From: Entoloma clypeatum
Lineage: Eukaryota; Basidiomycota; Agaricomycetes; Agaricales; Entolomataceae
DNA: 64,000 bases
NCBI GenBank assembly: GCA_963565915.1
Contig: OY751491.1
Location: 1 to 64,000, forward strand
Direction: 5' to 3'
The translations under genes and the position numbers were made by a program. Positions 29,705-40,809 of the stretch are shown piece by piece (the stretch's first letter is position 1; each line of letters begins with the position of its first letter). The notes below the pieces were generated by a model. It did not search any database, was not told the DNA's origin, and saw nothing but the letters and a program-made list of their open reading frames with translations.

Positions 29705-30752
29705 CTGGACACCGGGACACATCGGATTCATGCCGAATGATCGGGCAGACGAGCTAGCCAATCAAGCTGCTCAGGGAACCTCGAGCGCGCCCCCCCTCCT
29801 CCCATCCTTCCTCAGAAGAAAACCCCTCCCCAACAGCCTGACCGCCCTTCGCCAAACCCACCTCGCCACTCTCAAGTCCCAATGGACCCGCCGCTGGAGA
29901 TCTTCCCCTCGCTTCCCCTCCACGAACGCCATAGACAAGTCGCTCCCGTCCGGAAAATACCTGAAACTCATCGCCAACCTCGATCGCCGGCAGTCAGCGA
30001 TCCTCACCCAGCTCCGGACTGGCCACTCCCCACTCAACCAACACCTCTTCCGCATTCGCCGATCAGAAACCCCTTCCTGCCCCCACTGCCGCGGACTGGT
30101 CCCCGAGACAGTCCACCACTTCCTCATAGCCTGTCCACACTACCAACGCGAGAGACACATACTGAGACGCAAACTGTTACGCAAAGCTGAGTCCACCTCC
30201 TTCCTCCTATCAGATCCTTCTGCTCTCAAGCCCCTCCTCGACTACATCCAGTCCTCAAAACGTTTCGCTTCCCCTACCACCCAAGCTCTCCAAACAGCCC
30301 GCTAATGCCTGACACCCCCCCTCATCCTGCCCCCCGACCCCCCCCTACCGACTTATACCACTCACTAATCCCCCTCCCCCCCAACCGGTAGGCACCCGTC
30401 ATGGTCGCCCATACCCCCTCCGCTCAGCGGACCTGTAGCACGCCCCACGAGCCACCTCACACATACGTATTGTCACATTTTTCTCAGGAGTTAACAGGGG
30501 AGCACGGCCTAAAACGGTGGAGGACACGCCGGCCTGTTCATTCTCTGCTGCCTCGTCAGTGGGGGGACACGGCATTTCGCGGCTCTCGTAGTTCTATCAC
30601 ACGAATCACGCAGGGTTGATCAGAGCGTCGACTTAACACACCACCCAAGCCTTGCTCACCCACTTACCTACCTGTCTGCATGTATAATGTGTAGCATAGG
30701 AACTCAGTTCCTCCAGCACAATAAACTTGATTCAAAAAAAAAAAAAAAAAAA
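29705..30752 (+). mobile_element. 5'-truncated LINE (non-LTR retrotransposon) with poly-A tail
   Basis: It begins in the middle of an RNase H domain (CTGGACACCGGGACACATCGG, W-T-P-G-H), runs through the C-terminal coding part and a C-rich 3' UTR, and ends in about 20 A. A 13 bp target duplication flanks it exactly. Truncation, poly-A and a variable-length duplication define target-primed reverse transcription. RNase H followed by a Cys/His finger points to the Tad/I-like LINEs common in fungi. Confidence 0.95.
29706..30305 (+). pseudogene. LINE ORF2 C-terminal fragment (RNase H end and zinc finger)
   Basis: The open frame covers the end of RNase H (WTPGHIGF, NDRADELANQAA with the catalytic-region His and Asp), an Arg-rich linker, and a CPHCRGLVPETVHHFLIACPHY finger of the type found at the end of fungal LINE ORF2 proteins. 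The RT and endonuclease are absent because of 5' truncation. Confidence 0.9.
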
Positions 30753-30791
30753 AAGGCAATTTCTCTCATCAACTCCCACCTTCGACTTGAT

Positions 30792-31758
30792 ATGACCTCT
30801 ATATCTGAAGCCCAGACGGGTTGTCAGCGCAAGGTAGAACCGTCCCCAACATTGTCCGTTCAATGTGAGTCTGAATAGTATTTGGACCATCCCACTGGAT
30901 TGAACACCAGGTTGCGCGGATAGTCTCCGCGACAGATGCAGATGTCACATTCCGCTCCAGCGATAATGTCCTTTTCTCAATCCATAGGAAGAACATTGAG
31001 ACGCATTCCACAGGCTTTCCCCCACCTGAATTCCAGACATCAGACGAAATAGTCCCCCTCACCAAAGACGCTGCGACTCTGGATTTACTCTTCCAACTAA
31101 TGTACCCCAGACCGCAACCAGACGTCAATTCTCTCCCTTTCGCGGCGTTGGCGAGCCTTGCGGAGGCAGCAGAAAAGTATGAGGTGTATTCTGTGATGTA
31201 CATATGTAAGACACGGATAAAGTGAGCTTTGCAGTTCCCTCAGCCTTGTTCATTTATCTTCTCCTGGTCCATGAATACAGAGCTTGGCTTCCCGAATACG
31301 CAGCCGAGATACTTCAATACGCCTCAAAGCATGATCATCCTGACATCATCGGAGAGATTGCACCCTTGATGGTCGATAGACCATTATCAGAGATGTTCGT
31401 CCTCCTTCCCTCGTGCTATTTTGGCACCTGGGTAAATCCCAATAACCAACCCATTCATTGGCTGCCGAATTGATTTACGATGCAGGTAAAGTACGTCGAA
31501 CATTGGGGGAGAGTTCGACAATTTGCGTGTCGACCGACCCATCCTGGTTTGTGTACGTGCAACCTTCTTGGCTCGAAGAATGCACTTCTCCGAATCATGG
31601 GGAACTTGGCCGAGCTGAAATCCCTCACAAAGTTGTTCGACACGTTTGATACTAGTAATACGTCATGCTGCGGGTGTCTAACAAAGTACGCCGATCAATG
31701 GCGGAGCGCAGTGGAAGAACAGATACGCAGCATTCCAAATTACATGGACCTGATTTAG
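30792..31758 (+). CDS. BTB/POZ domain protein, paralog 2 (264 aa)
   Basis: Exons 30792-30864, 30924-31221, 31281-31431 and 31486-31758 join in frame. The BTB core is ATDADVTFRSSDNVLFSIH, LTKDAATLDLLFQLMYP and SLAEAAEKYEVYSVMY; the BACK-like part is EILQYASKHDHPDIIGEIAPL and YFGTW. The C-terminus ends in CTCNLLGSKNALLRIMG and CCGCLTKYADQW. Protein, exon lengths and intron phases match paralog 3 almost exactly, so both come from the tandem duplication described for 29.2-39.5 kb. The LINE inserted just upstream (30753-30765 is its right target copy), within about 30 bp of the ATG, and may have altered its promoter. Confidence 0.85.
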
Positions 31759-32117
31759 CGTGATCAACAAAAAGGATTCATGAGCCGGAGCTATATATGT
31801 AGCACAGATGTATGACACCTTTCCTTTTGTGACTCATGTGTTTAAACGAGAATAGGAAACTTCTGAGGATACATATGCCAGTGTCGTGTATGGTCAATTA
31901 AATTTTAGACTCTGATGATGGCCCTCACCATTCACGGACATCGACCATTCTGTCCGTATTCTTTAGTGAACTACAAATCCGTCCATAATGACGATGCACT
32001 TCCATGTGAAGTTAATTGGTACCCAAAGGGGGTAAATGCCCCTCAGGCTGTGTTCTCACTGCCATTAAGTCACTGCTAAATCCTAGTTTTCACCTTCTGT
32101 GAGTTGCATCAGAAGTT

Positions 32118-32436
32118 GATATCTGTTTCAAGCAACAAGGAGAGTTCAGTTGCAGTTACCCGACACAGATCACATGGGTGAGACGTTTTCTCGACGAACG
32201 GACGCGCAGACAAGGGAAGGTCACTTGGTCGGAGGGGACAAAAGATGTTTCGAGCAAATGGCACCAGAGAATAGCAGCAACTTGTTTCGATCAAGTGGCC
32301 TCGGGGTAAGAGCAACATTTCTGACTGACTATATATGGGCCCCGCGCGCTTCCAACTGCGCCATGCTGCTGTGCGACGTGAGGGTAGGAAGAGCACTTGA
32401 TTCCGAATGTGTGATGATCTCGGCGTAGCGTGGGCC
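32118..32436. repeat. Conserved non-coding block, copy 1
   Basis: The block (GATATCTGTTTC, TTGTTTCGATCAAGTGGCCT, ATATATGGGCCCCGCGCG, CTTCCAACTGCGCCATGC) lies downstream of BTB paralog 2 and recurs at 39035-39398 downstream of BTB paralog 3, and in part at 41629-41740. Similarity is in patches and frames are not kept. Confidence 0.7.
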
Positions 32437-32467
32437 ACATGTGTGCCAGTGTTGTGCAAGTCACATT

Positions 32468-32494
32468 AGGGTGGTTCAAACATGACCAACTCGA
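32468..32494 (+). repeat. Harbinger left terminal inverted repeat
   Basis: AGGGTGGTTCAAACATGACC plus AACTCGA pairs with the right end at 36010-36036 with one mismatch. Confidence 0.95.
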
Positions 32495-32683
32495 CATTCA
32501 ACTCGCAGCACAACTCTGCCCCAACCTGGTCCCAATTTGACCAGAGTTGGGGTTCAAGTTGGGGCTCAATGTTTGAATACCTACTTTGTGGAGCTCAACC
32601 CTGACCCCGATTTCAGTAGCCGAACAAGAGTGCTTTCTAAAAGATGGCACGATTTATTACCATAATTTTACTTCCAACTCTTT

Positions 32684-34202
32684 ATGCCCACCATCTCTGA
32701 ACGTCAAATATTCATTCAAGAAATTCTACGAGCAGACAATGAAGACGCGTCTTACTTCTCAAGGATGGCCATTGACACAGAGCCTATGGAACTTGAAGAA
32801 CCGGAGTCATCCGATTCATCGCAGTCTGAGCTGGAGTCTGATTCATCTTCATCATCTTCGTCCTCCAGCTCCTCCAGCTCCTCCAGCTCCTCTAGCTCAC
32901 AAGGTTTCATGGCCATATCAGTTGATGGTGCAGACACAGACGAAGAGCGCGCTATTACCATGGGTATGACTGTAGACCTATTGCAGTTAATCATGGAGAC
33001 ATATGTTCTCCATCCCAGCCTAGTGTTCAAGTGTTCGCAACTGGTCTTAGTCCTCGTTGACTTCAAGATTCATGATCCGAAACGTTTTCGACGCAATCTA
33101 CGGGTTTCACCAAGCACATTTGACCAACTATTGGAAATGATAGAAACACACTTGGTTTTCTCGAATGATGCGTGTGTCTCGCAGAGCCTGGTGAGTATGC
33201 AACTAGCAACTGCGATGTTTCGGTTCGGCCATGATGGGAACGCAGCTTCTGTTGAAGCAGTTGCACAGTGGGCAGGTATCAGCGCCGGCAGTGTTATAAA
33301 TTGCACACGTAGAGTGATGATTTCATTTCTTGCACTTCATGACTTTGCCATTCGTTGGCCTTCAGAGGAAGAGAAGGAAGAATCGAAGCAGTGGGTAGAG
33401 GGAGTCTCATGCTATGCATGGCGAGATGGTTACTGCATGGTCGACGGAACACCTGTTGTTTTGTTTCAGAAGCCGGGGTATCATGGCAAGGCTTATTTTG
33501 ACAGGAAAAGCAATTACTCATTGAATCTCCAGGTAAGACTTGTTCTTTTTTACATGCATGTATCTGCTGATTACAATAGCTTGTTACCCTTCCGAATCTC
33601 CGCATAATCGACTACGTGATTGGGCACTGCGGAAGTGCACATGATTCGACCGTCTTTCGTGATTCAAGAACCTATTGGAACAGCCACACCGTGTTCAATG
33701 AAAATGAGTGGATGTGGGCCGACTCAGCATACACACTAGATAGCTGGTGTATTACACCGTACAAGAAGCCCCATGCCGCATTGGCAGAAAACAAAACATT
33801 TAATTATCATCTATCCCGTGTATGTTGGCCTTGACCTCATCTGGAACTCATTTAACCGATCTCAAACAGGTCCGTATCAAGTCCGAACATGCAATGGGCT
33901 ATCTCAAAGGTCGGTTTAGCTCCCTCCGGGGGCTACATCAGCAGATCGGCAATGCAAGGGGCCACAAGTGTGCATTGGCATGGGTGAAAACCTGTATCAT
34001 CATCCACACACTTGTCAGTTTTATTGAGCAGGGAGACGAAGACGAAGAATTCATAGCTGAACTGGTGCAAGAAGGGACAGATGTACGGGGTCATCACATA
34101 CAACAAGTGGACAGTGGACCATCTGACATACAGCGAGAGACACAGGGCCAGACGAGACGCACTGAGCTTAAGAGGACGTTGTTCGAAAGCCTATACATAT
34201 GA
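32684..34202 (+). CDS. Harbinger DDE transposase (HARBI1-like, 473 aa)
   Basis: Exons 32684-33532, 33580-33819 and 33870-34202 join in frame. After an acidic, poly-Ser N-terminus (about residues 40-75) comes a helix-turn-helix region (TFDQLLEMIE, VAQWAGISAGSVINCTRRV) and the DDE_Tnp_4 catalytic core. Asp 1 is in CMVDGTPVVLF, Asp 2 in MWADSAYTLDSW and Glu in IKSEHAMGYLKGRF. SAHDSTVFRDS is typical of the family. No stop or frameshift is present. The enzyme cuts and pastes the element at 3 bp targets and usually needs the second element-encoded protein for nuclear import and DNA binding. Confidence 0.93.
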
Positions 34203-34230
34203 CAAGCTTGATATATTTGCAACGGACTAC

Positions 34231-35737
34231 CTAAGCTGCAAAATTGAAGCGCACCACATCTGCTCCGACATCACCAGAGGAAGAAGGATGTGCATTGTGA
34301 TCAGGGAGGATGTAGCTCTCAGCATTTGGGTAGTTGTTGCCGGTGAAGTCCTCGGCGAAATAGGAAAGACCTGACATGCCGCTGCTTGGAAGCGATGACT
34401 CCTCGACCGGGTGGTTTTGCATTTTAGACGACAAGGCACGGATGGTGTTTTCTCTTGTCAGTTCTGCGAGTCTTATCTGAAGATGGAGAATCTCGATTTG
34501 CTTGTCCTCTGCAGTCTGAGTCGCTGCTATGAAGGGCCCAGACATCTGAGGTGTGGATCCATATCGGAGATCATACTTGTGCCTTTTCAAACGAATTGAT
34601 GCCATTTTCTCATTGTGTTCCATCTTCCGCTTCAGATCAAGACGCCGGGTCTCTTCCTGGCGAGTATCATTGAACTGGTCAACAACTGTTTTCCTCATCG
34701 TGATTGGCTTTCCATGTCGCGTGGCCCCGGCTCTTCGCGCAGCTGAACAGGAGGAATCTGCACGAGAACGTTGAGTGTATGGTGGTGGTGAGAGGGAAGG
34801 AGTGCGTTGAGGTTGAGTGAATGGTGGTGGCAAGAGGGAAGGGACATGTTGATGGGTGGGCGGTGGGGTCGCCTGCCACTAAAAGCATATTAGTCGCATT
34901 CTTCCTTTGGCAAAAGAAGAAACCTTACGTATATCACGTCCTCATCCTCACCAACCGGTGAACCTCCCCTGGAATCTGGGTCATCTACATCCAACTCATC
35001 TACACCTTCTCGACCCCCCTCCCTGGAGTCTTCGTCTTCGTTTCCTTGAGAGGCAAAAAGCGGGGCGGCATCCGAAGCGTGCATTGTCCCAGGATCTGAT
35101 GATTGTACACCCTGGGGATTGTAGTTGGGCAGTTGGTGCCAGAATGCATGAAGATCGTCCCACCATGGCCACTCATTACGAATGCCAGCTGTATGACAAG
35201 TGTTAATTCGATCCATGTAGTAATAAAGCTGATGATTACCAATAACGTTCGCAATCGGGCTTCCTTTGGTGATATCGGCAGGATCAAGTCCTGCTCCAGT
35301 GCTTCCAAGTTCCTTTAGATAGGCCACATACTCGGTTTTGAGGCTTAGAGAGCACGTTAGCTGGCACAAATACATGGATAATGAAGATCATACCGTCGGA
35401 GGCGGGTTTCTACTGCTGTACTATACCTGCCAGGGTTTTGGAGGTAGAGCGCACTTTGGCCATGCTTGTTGGCAAAGATATGCTTTGCGAGAACACCGTA
35501 CTGTTGAGTTTTGCCATCCTTTGCCATAAGCTTTGGTTGGCCTGCTTTGGCTGCATCTGCTGTCGAATCAGAAAACAATCGGAGGCGGAACGTAACATGG
35601 TCGCCAAGGTATGCAATCAGAGTGTATGTCCAGTCAGGGTTCTTTGCCCATTGAATTTCAGGGGCACGTTTGCATTTGGGAGCATCAGGGTCAACGTCCT
35701 CCTTTGGTTTTGCACGACTTTTCCGTTGACGCGCCAT
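34231..35737 (-). CDS. Harbinger accessory (Myb/SANT-like type) protein (468 aa)
   Basis: Minus-strand exons 35737-35394, 35343-34929 and 34878-34231 join in frame. The N-terminus is basic (MARQRKSRAKPKED), followed by EIQWAKNPDWTYTLIAYLGDH and FRLRLFSDS, which looks like the trihelix/Myb-like fold of the second Harbinger protein. The middle has WPWWDDLHAFWHQLPNYNP and an acidic stretch. The C-terminus is a coiled coil (EETRRLDLKRKMEHNEKMAS, IEILHLQIRLAELTREN). Function is assigned from position inside the Harbinger ends and from the general family plan. Confidence 0.8.
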
Positions 35738-36009
35738 GGTGTGAAAGGAAGGGGGAATTTCTCACGCTCTACGGATGCATCTAGTACTTGACAAAGTTTG
35801 GCCTAATGCAGTGAGTTGGGGAACCAAGTTGAGGCACCAAGTTGAGGTAGAAGTTGAGACGTGGAAATCGAGCTCCTGAGGTCAATTCCAAAAGCCTGAC
35901 TTGCAAATGCCTCAACTTCGACCTCAACTTCACAAAATTTCCTAATTTGGATCGAAGTTGGGGCTCAAATCGAGGTAAGGTTTGAGGCAATTTGGGGCAC
36001 GAGTTGGCC

Positions 36010-36036
36010 TCGAGTTGGCCATGTTTGAACCACCCT
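36010..36036 (-). repeat. Harbinger right terminal inverted repeat
   Basis: TCGAGTTGGCCATGTTTGAA plus CCACCCT is the complement of the left end with one mismatch. Confidence 0.95.
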
Positions 36037-36937
36037 ATTGACTGTGGGTCGGATCAGTCAAGTCAGAACAGTCACATCAGCACAACTGACTCCGACTGAC
36101 TAGTCACGACTAGTCAAGGCAAACCGGCCCGCTGGTCAAGTACTGAGTAACCGGCCATTGGTCGTTGAAGAGTCGCGTACGCAAGGTATACACATGTGCA
36201 GTTTCTTAATACTCATCGAACGGCGATACTTTCGATGCTCCCTTCTTTCTGACCAACTTGTTTCCTCCGATCTCAGAAACCATGCGCAAGATGAGGCTAG
36301 CCCTGCGCAATGTCGTGTTCTAAATTTAAACCTATCTCACATTCACGCAGCTGGTATTACGGCTCTGATAGTTTGGAGGTTGGCATTGATGGTTCCAAAG
36401 GCCTGTTAAACTTTGATCAACTTTCGCAGCAACTTATTGTGAGTGCTACTGCTGCAAACATGCCTGATGACAACTTACCTGCCCCACTACCACCAGTGCG
36501 ACCCCAACCCACCATCCACTCATCTGCCTGCCCAATCCAGCACGAAAAAAAATCCATACCACTGTGTAAGCTCTTCATATATCCTACTGAAACAGATACT
36601 AATAGTGCAGATGTGTCGTTGCATGTGATGGGATCCTTTTGGAAAGTGGAATAGGGAACTTGGAGAGGGAGATGGAGGTATATGAGACCTTGTTGGCATC
36701 TGAGGCTGGGGCTGCTGCCGCCGAGTACTGTCAGATGTCGAGTCGAGAATGAGACATACCATATATAGTAATATTACATGGTCAAACCCTTGATCAGTCG
36801 GACTAGTCAATCATAGTCAAGTTATAACGACTAAGTCAGAGTCGGACTCAGTCGGACTGCAGTCATGACAAGCCTGATGTGTGGTCCAAACGCCGTTGGC
36901 GAATGACCGAACTTCAAGACATGGCTAACTCCAGGGA

Positions 36938-37345
36938 CTCGAATATTCTGTGTCTCCATTGATCGGTCATCCCAGGGTCAAACTACAAGTTTCCCAATGG
37001 CGTCCCTTCAAGAAAAGATATCAGAGTGTATGGGTATGGGGTTGTCCAGAGAACGAGGAGGCATGAACATGGGGATAGGAAGAGATGTGTTTTTCGCCAG
37101 GAAATTAGAGGTGAATGAATCAAGCGCCATACGGTACAAGGGTTCTATACTGGCGCCTTCGGGGTTCCCTTCACGCCGTCTGAAAAAACAAGCGTGTTGA
37201 TGAGATTGTTTGCCCCAACGATGGGAGGTTGATGGATGTCGATTCGGGCAACCGTAATTGAGTTCAATTGCTGGTGAGTCTGACGAGCAATCGAGCAAAG
37301 GGATGCTGACTCAATCGGGACGTTGCACAGAACCTGTGGCACGTG
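36938..37345 (-). pseudogene. APH-like pseudogene 2 (N-terminal part)
   Basis: This is the minus-strand copy of the 29250-29680 remnant. Readable pieces are SLCSIARQTHQQLNSITVAR, GANNLINTLVFSDGVKG and a broken continuation. It belongs to the second tandem unit. Only the N-terminal part of the gene is present, with a stop soon after the GANNL strand. Confidence 0.5.
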
Positions 37346-37720
37346 TCACACAAATAAAAACAAATATCCCGAAGATTCTTACTGTAATGGCAAGACTTCG
37401 GTCGATTTGCTACTTCCCATTTGCCGAAATCGACTCAAAATCAAATTTTGACGCACTCGTATTTTCACATCAATGAGTAAAATCAAGTTTGAACCGTGTT
37501 GCCATCTGACCGCCCAACATCCTTCGCTGACGAACTGCTCAGTTCAAATCGCAAATCGCGCATCCGCTGAAGATTGAAACATTCCATGTGAAGGGTAAAT
37601 ATTACGAATCCGCAGCCTGTCTTCCATGCCTCGTGTACTGCAATGCCTAGGATATATGAGCCGGCACGAGGGTTTGGTTCCTGCAAACGTCTAACAACGT
37701 CTCCCCCACTCTGAAGCAAT

Positions 37721-38678
37721 ATGGCATCCATACCTGAAGCACCCCCCGGTTTGCTTATTGGGCTAGAATCCCCACGCCTAAATGTATCCATGCGTTGTGA
37801 GTCCCCGGACATTCACCTACTACCTCTTCTGACTCCTCTACGTGGCATTACAGTCTCGTCGTCAGATGCAGACGTCACCTTTCGCTCCAGCGATGACGTC
37901 CTCTTCTCAATTCACCAGAAAAACATTGAAACCCATGCGGCAGGCTTTCCCCCGTCCGAATTCCAGACATCGGATGAAATAGTTTCGCTCAGCGAAGACG
38001 CTGCGACTCTGGATCTACTCTTCCAACTCATGTACCCCAGACCGCCACCCGATGTGAACTCTCTCCCTTTCGAGGCGTTGGCGAGCCTTGCGGAAGCAGC
38101 GGAGAAGTACGAGGTGTATTCTGTGATGTATATATGCAAGACGCGGATAAAGTGAGCCTTTCAGCATTTATTTCTCCTTCATTTCTCAATCAAACGTAGA
38201 GTTTGGCTTCCCGAATACGCATCCGAGATACTTCGGTACGCCGCAAAGCACGGTTATCCTGACGTCATCGGAGAGATCGCGCCTTTGATGGTCGATAGGC
38301 CGTTATCAGAGATGTTCGCCCTGCTCCCATCGCACTATTTTGGCACCTGGGTAAATTCCATCGTCTCAACGCATTTATCGAATGCTCAATGAATTCTCAA
38401 CACAGCTTAAGTACGTCGAACATTGGGAGAGAGTTCGACAATCTGCTTGTCGGCCGAAAAATTCTAGTTTCTGTGACTGCGGCTCTCTTGGTTGTAAGAA
38501 TGCACTTGTCCGAATCATGGGGAAATTAGCGGAACTGAAGTCCCTTACGAAGTTGGTGGACACGTTCGATACGAGTAGTATGTCATGCTGCAGGTGCCTG
38601 ACGAATTACGCCAATCAATGGCGGAGTAGGGTGGAAGAACAGATGAGTAGCATTCCAAAGTATATGGAATTGAACTAG
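37721..38678 (+). CDS. BTB/POZ domain protein, paralog 3 (265 aa)
   Basis: Exons 37721-37796, 37854-38151, 38200-38350 and 38406-38678 join in frame. The BTB core is SSDADVTFRSSDDVLFSIHQKN, LSEDAATLDLLFQLMYP and SLAEAAEKYEVYSVMY; then EILRYAAKHGYPDVIGEIAPL and YFGTW. The C-terminus has FCDCGSLGCKNALVRIMGKL and CCRCLTNYANQW. Exons 2, 3 and 4 have exactly the lengths of paralog 2 (298, 151 and 273 bp). The two Cys pairs near the C-terminus could bind zinc. Confidence 0.87.
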
Positions 38679-39034
38679 CGTAATCGATGGTGGTGAAGAT
38701 TCTGGGGTTATGTAACTATCTATGTGTTCAAGTCTCGTCGACTCCGATGACATGCTTGCGACATTTGACTCTATCCCCCATCATTGTGGGGATGCGGTCT
38801 TTGTTCCATTACTTCTCACTGTTCACAGACATCGACAGGTCTGTCCGTGCGCATGTTTCGTGAAATCCATAAATGTCTGCATCCAACCCAGACCCGCCCA
38901 TCCCTTCAGTGCCCCTTTTCACGTATTGGAACCATTGAACATTCTCCCTCCGATTCGCCAGTAGGCGAGTGACGAAATGCGGCTTGTGCAGAGAATTGAA
39001 AGCATTCTAGTTTTGTCCTCAATCATATTCATAC

Positions 39035-39398
39035 TTGATATCTGTTTCGGGCGACAAGGGGAGTTGGGATATGAGATCGGTGGGTTACATAAGTACCCGA
39101 CACGAGATCGGACGGATGGTACATTTACTCGACATAGACGTGGAGAAGGAAGGGTTGAAAGCAACGTCGTTATGGCAAATCCGGAATGCTTGCATCACTT
39201 GGGCGAAGAAATCACACGAGGACAAGAGATGCTTCGAGAAAACGATCAGTACATGGCAGCTTGTTTCGATCAAGTGGCCTCGGGGTAACAGGGTATATAT
39301 GGGTTTTGCGCGCTTCCAACTGCGCCATGCCGCTGTGCGATGTGAGGGTAGAAAGAGCACTCAATTCCGAAATTTATGACGATCTCGGCGTAACGTGG
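39035..39398. repeat. Conserved non-coding block, copy 2
   Basis: This is the counterpart of 32118-32436 downstream of BTB paralog 3. It is followed by ATATATGGTCCAAACGCCGTT, which corresponds to the empty hAT target of the first unit (GTGTGGTCCAAACGCCGTT at 36880). Confidence 0.7.
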
Positions 39399-39519
39399 CG
39401 TACGTACATATACTGATATATGGTCCAAACGCCGTTTACGGTTGAACAAACTTCAGGAGGGGGAGAAAGCATCTATGGGCGAGATAGCTCTCGCGGCGAT
39501 GGATTGCCGGCTCTCGCCA

Positions 39520-40447
39520 TTACGACCCTGCAGCTTTCCTCTCCCGGATCTCACTGTCTCCTTTTAACGACACCCTCACCCGCCGTGCCCTCTCGACCCT
39601 CGCCTCCGCTGCCATCTCCCTAGCCGCAGCCTTGACCCACGTGGCTCCACCCACATCATACGCAGCCTGAAGTCGCTTCTCTGCCTCACCCCACGTCCAG
39701 TCCCGGTCTGGCTCTCCCGAATCTGACTCCTCCAGAAGATGACCATCGTCTCCGTTAGAAGAGAGTGGGAGAGAATCAGAGGCGGCCAACGGTCTGTGGA
39801 TCTGCGATGTCAAGCTGGGGAGGTGGCGCCAGACGAGAGAGCGCATGCGTTCTGCAAATTCTTTCGTCTGTCATCCAGATGAGAGGTATCAGCATGATTT
39901 GAGGAGGAGGAGCATACATACGTCTCGTACACCCATCGCTTCCTTCACGCCCACCGTGAACGCTATACCTCCCAGCGTCACAAGCCCTGTGGCGATCACG
40001 AATGCCTTCCCTGCGAACACGGCTGTGCTGAGGTTGACCTTTGCGATGGCTGAGAGGAGCTCCCGTGTTCCGGGGGACGAGAATTCGGAGGACGAGGGGT
40101 CCTTGAGGTGTATATCTGCCTCTGGCTGTGGTGGTAGACCCGGTGGACGGTGTCCGAGTCCGAGGTGGGATGTGGAGGAAAACGTGGAGGGTCCTGCTCG
40201 TCTAGGCGGAGGCGGGGCGGCGGAGGGAGACAAAGCTTTTCGGAGGACGGTGCGGCGCTGGCGAGAGATGTAGACAAGGGGCACCGCCAAAGCTATCGAG
40301 GTCCCTGCGAACTGGTTAAAGAAGGGGTTATTGGGAATAACGGGGGAGAGAATATATTTTACTTACTGCTGCGAGTGGAACCCATGGTGGGACGCCTGTC
40401 AACCTCGACGGTGGATCTGTTGCAGCAGAGGGGGAGGACTCGGCCAT
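39520..40447 (-). CDS. TMEM242-like mitochondrial membrane protein (272 aa)
   Basis: Minus-strand exons 40447-40367, 40311-39922 and 39867-39520 join in frame. A first hydrophobic segment is FAGTSIALAVPLVYI (about residues 28-42). A second hydrophobic segment begins FVIATGLVTLGGIAFTVGV and leads into KEAMGVRDTKEFAERMRS, the pattern of the TMEM242 family (hydrophobic segment, then KALGV and a short Phe/Met helix). In animals TMEM242 helps assemble the ATP synthase c-ring and complex I. The C-terminal tail here (about 100 residues, acidic then basic) is longer than in animals. A mitochondrial location is inferred from the family. Confidence 0.7.
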
Positions 40448-40809
40448 GCCAAGCTTGATGCGGGAATTTTGATGATGATGGTTGTTTGTTCTTGTTGCAA
40501 TTGCATGCTGCCCGCAAATATGTCCTCAACATTCATGACCATGACACTCTTCCAGTTCCACCTGGGTTATATACACGCGTGATCTCGGGGATGGATTTTC
40601 GAAGGATGGCCCTTTCGAAGGTTGTTCTAAATACTACGGCGGGGTCAACGGTCCACCCGCCCGGAAGTAAGGTCTTCCAAAGGTTTTCCCTCGATTTTTT
40701 ATTCCTGGTCCGCCGCACAACCTCTGCAAAGTGCACGTGCACGTGCCGAGAAAGTTTCAACTTGGTTTAAACAACCCCCTCTTACTAGGCCACGATCCAC
40801 CCTTTGACG

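Larger units (their letters stand above)
32468..36036. mobile_element. Complete PIF/Harbinger DNA transposon (3569 bp)
   Basis: Terminal inverted repeats AGGGTGGTTCAAACATG (32468 on) and its complement (ending 36036) match at 26 of 27 outer bases. A 3 bp ATT duplication flanks it (32465-32467 and 36037-36039). It encodes a DDE transposase on the plus strand and a second protein on the minus strand, tail to tail, as is standard for Harbinger elements. Both genes read intact when spliced. Subterminal GAGTTGGGGCTCAA-type repeats are present at both ends. Confidence 0.95.
32447..36876. mobile_element. hAT-like element (858 bp) interrupted by a Harbinger transposon
   Basis: Ends read CAGTGTTGTGCAAGTC on the left and GACAAGCCTG on the right, an imperfect inverted pair. 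Flanking 8 bp are ATGTGTGC (32439-32446) and ATGTGTGG (36877-36884), matching at 7 of 8 as for a hAT target duplication. Removing the Harbinger insertion leaves 858 bp rich in subterminal GACTAGTC, GTCGGACTC and CAGTCGGACT motifs. No transposase is readable, so it is a non-autonomous or decayed copy. The paralogous block near 39397-39440 is the unoccupied site. Confidence 0.65.

Noticed and set aside
36158..36655. hAT transposase remnant in the short frames of the outer element
   Set aside because: No dimerisation-domain motif (SSxxxERxFS-like) or DDE signature could be read in any frame.
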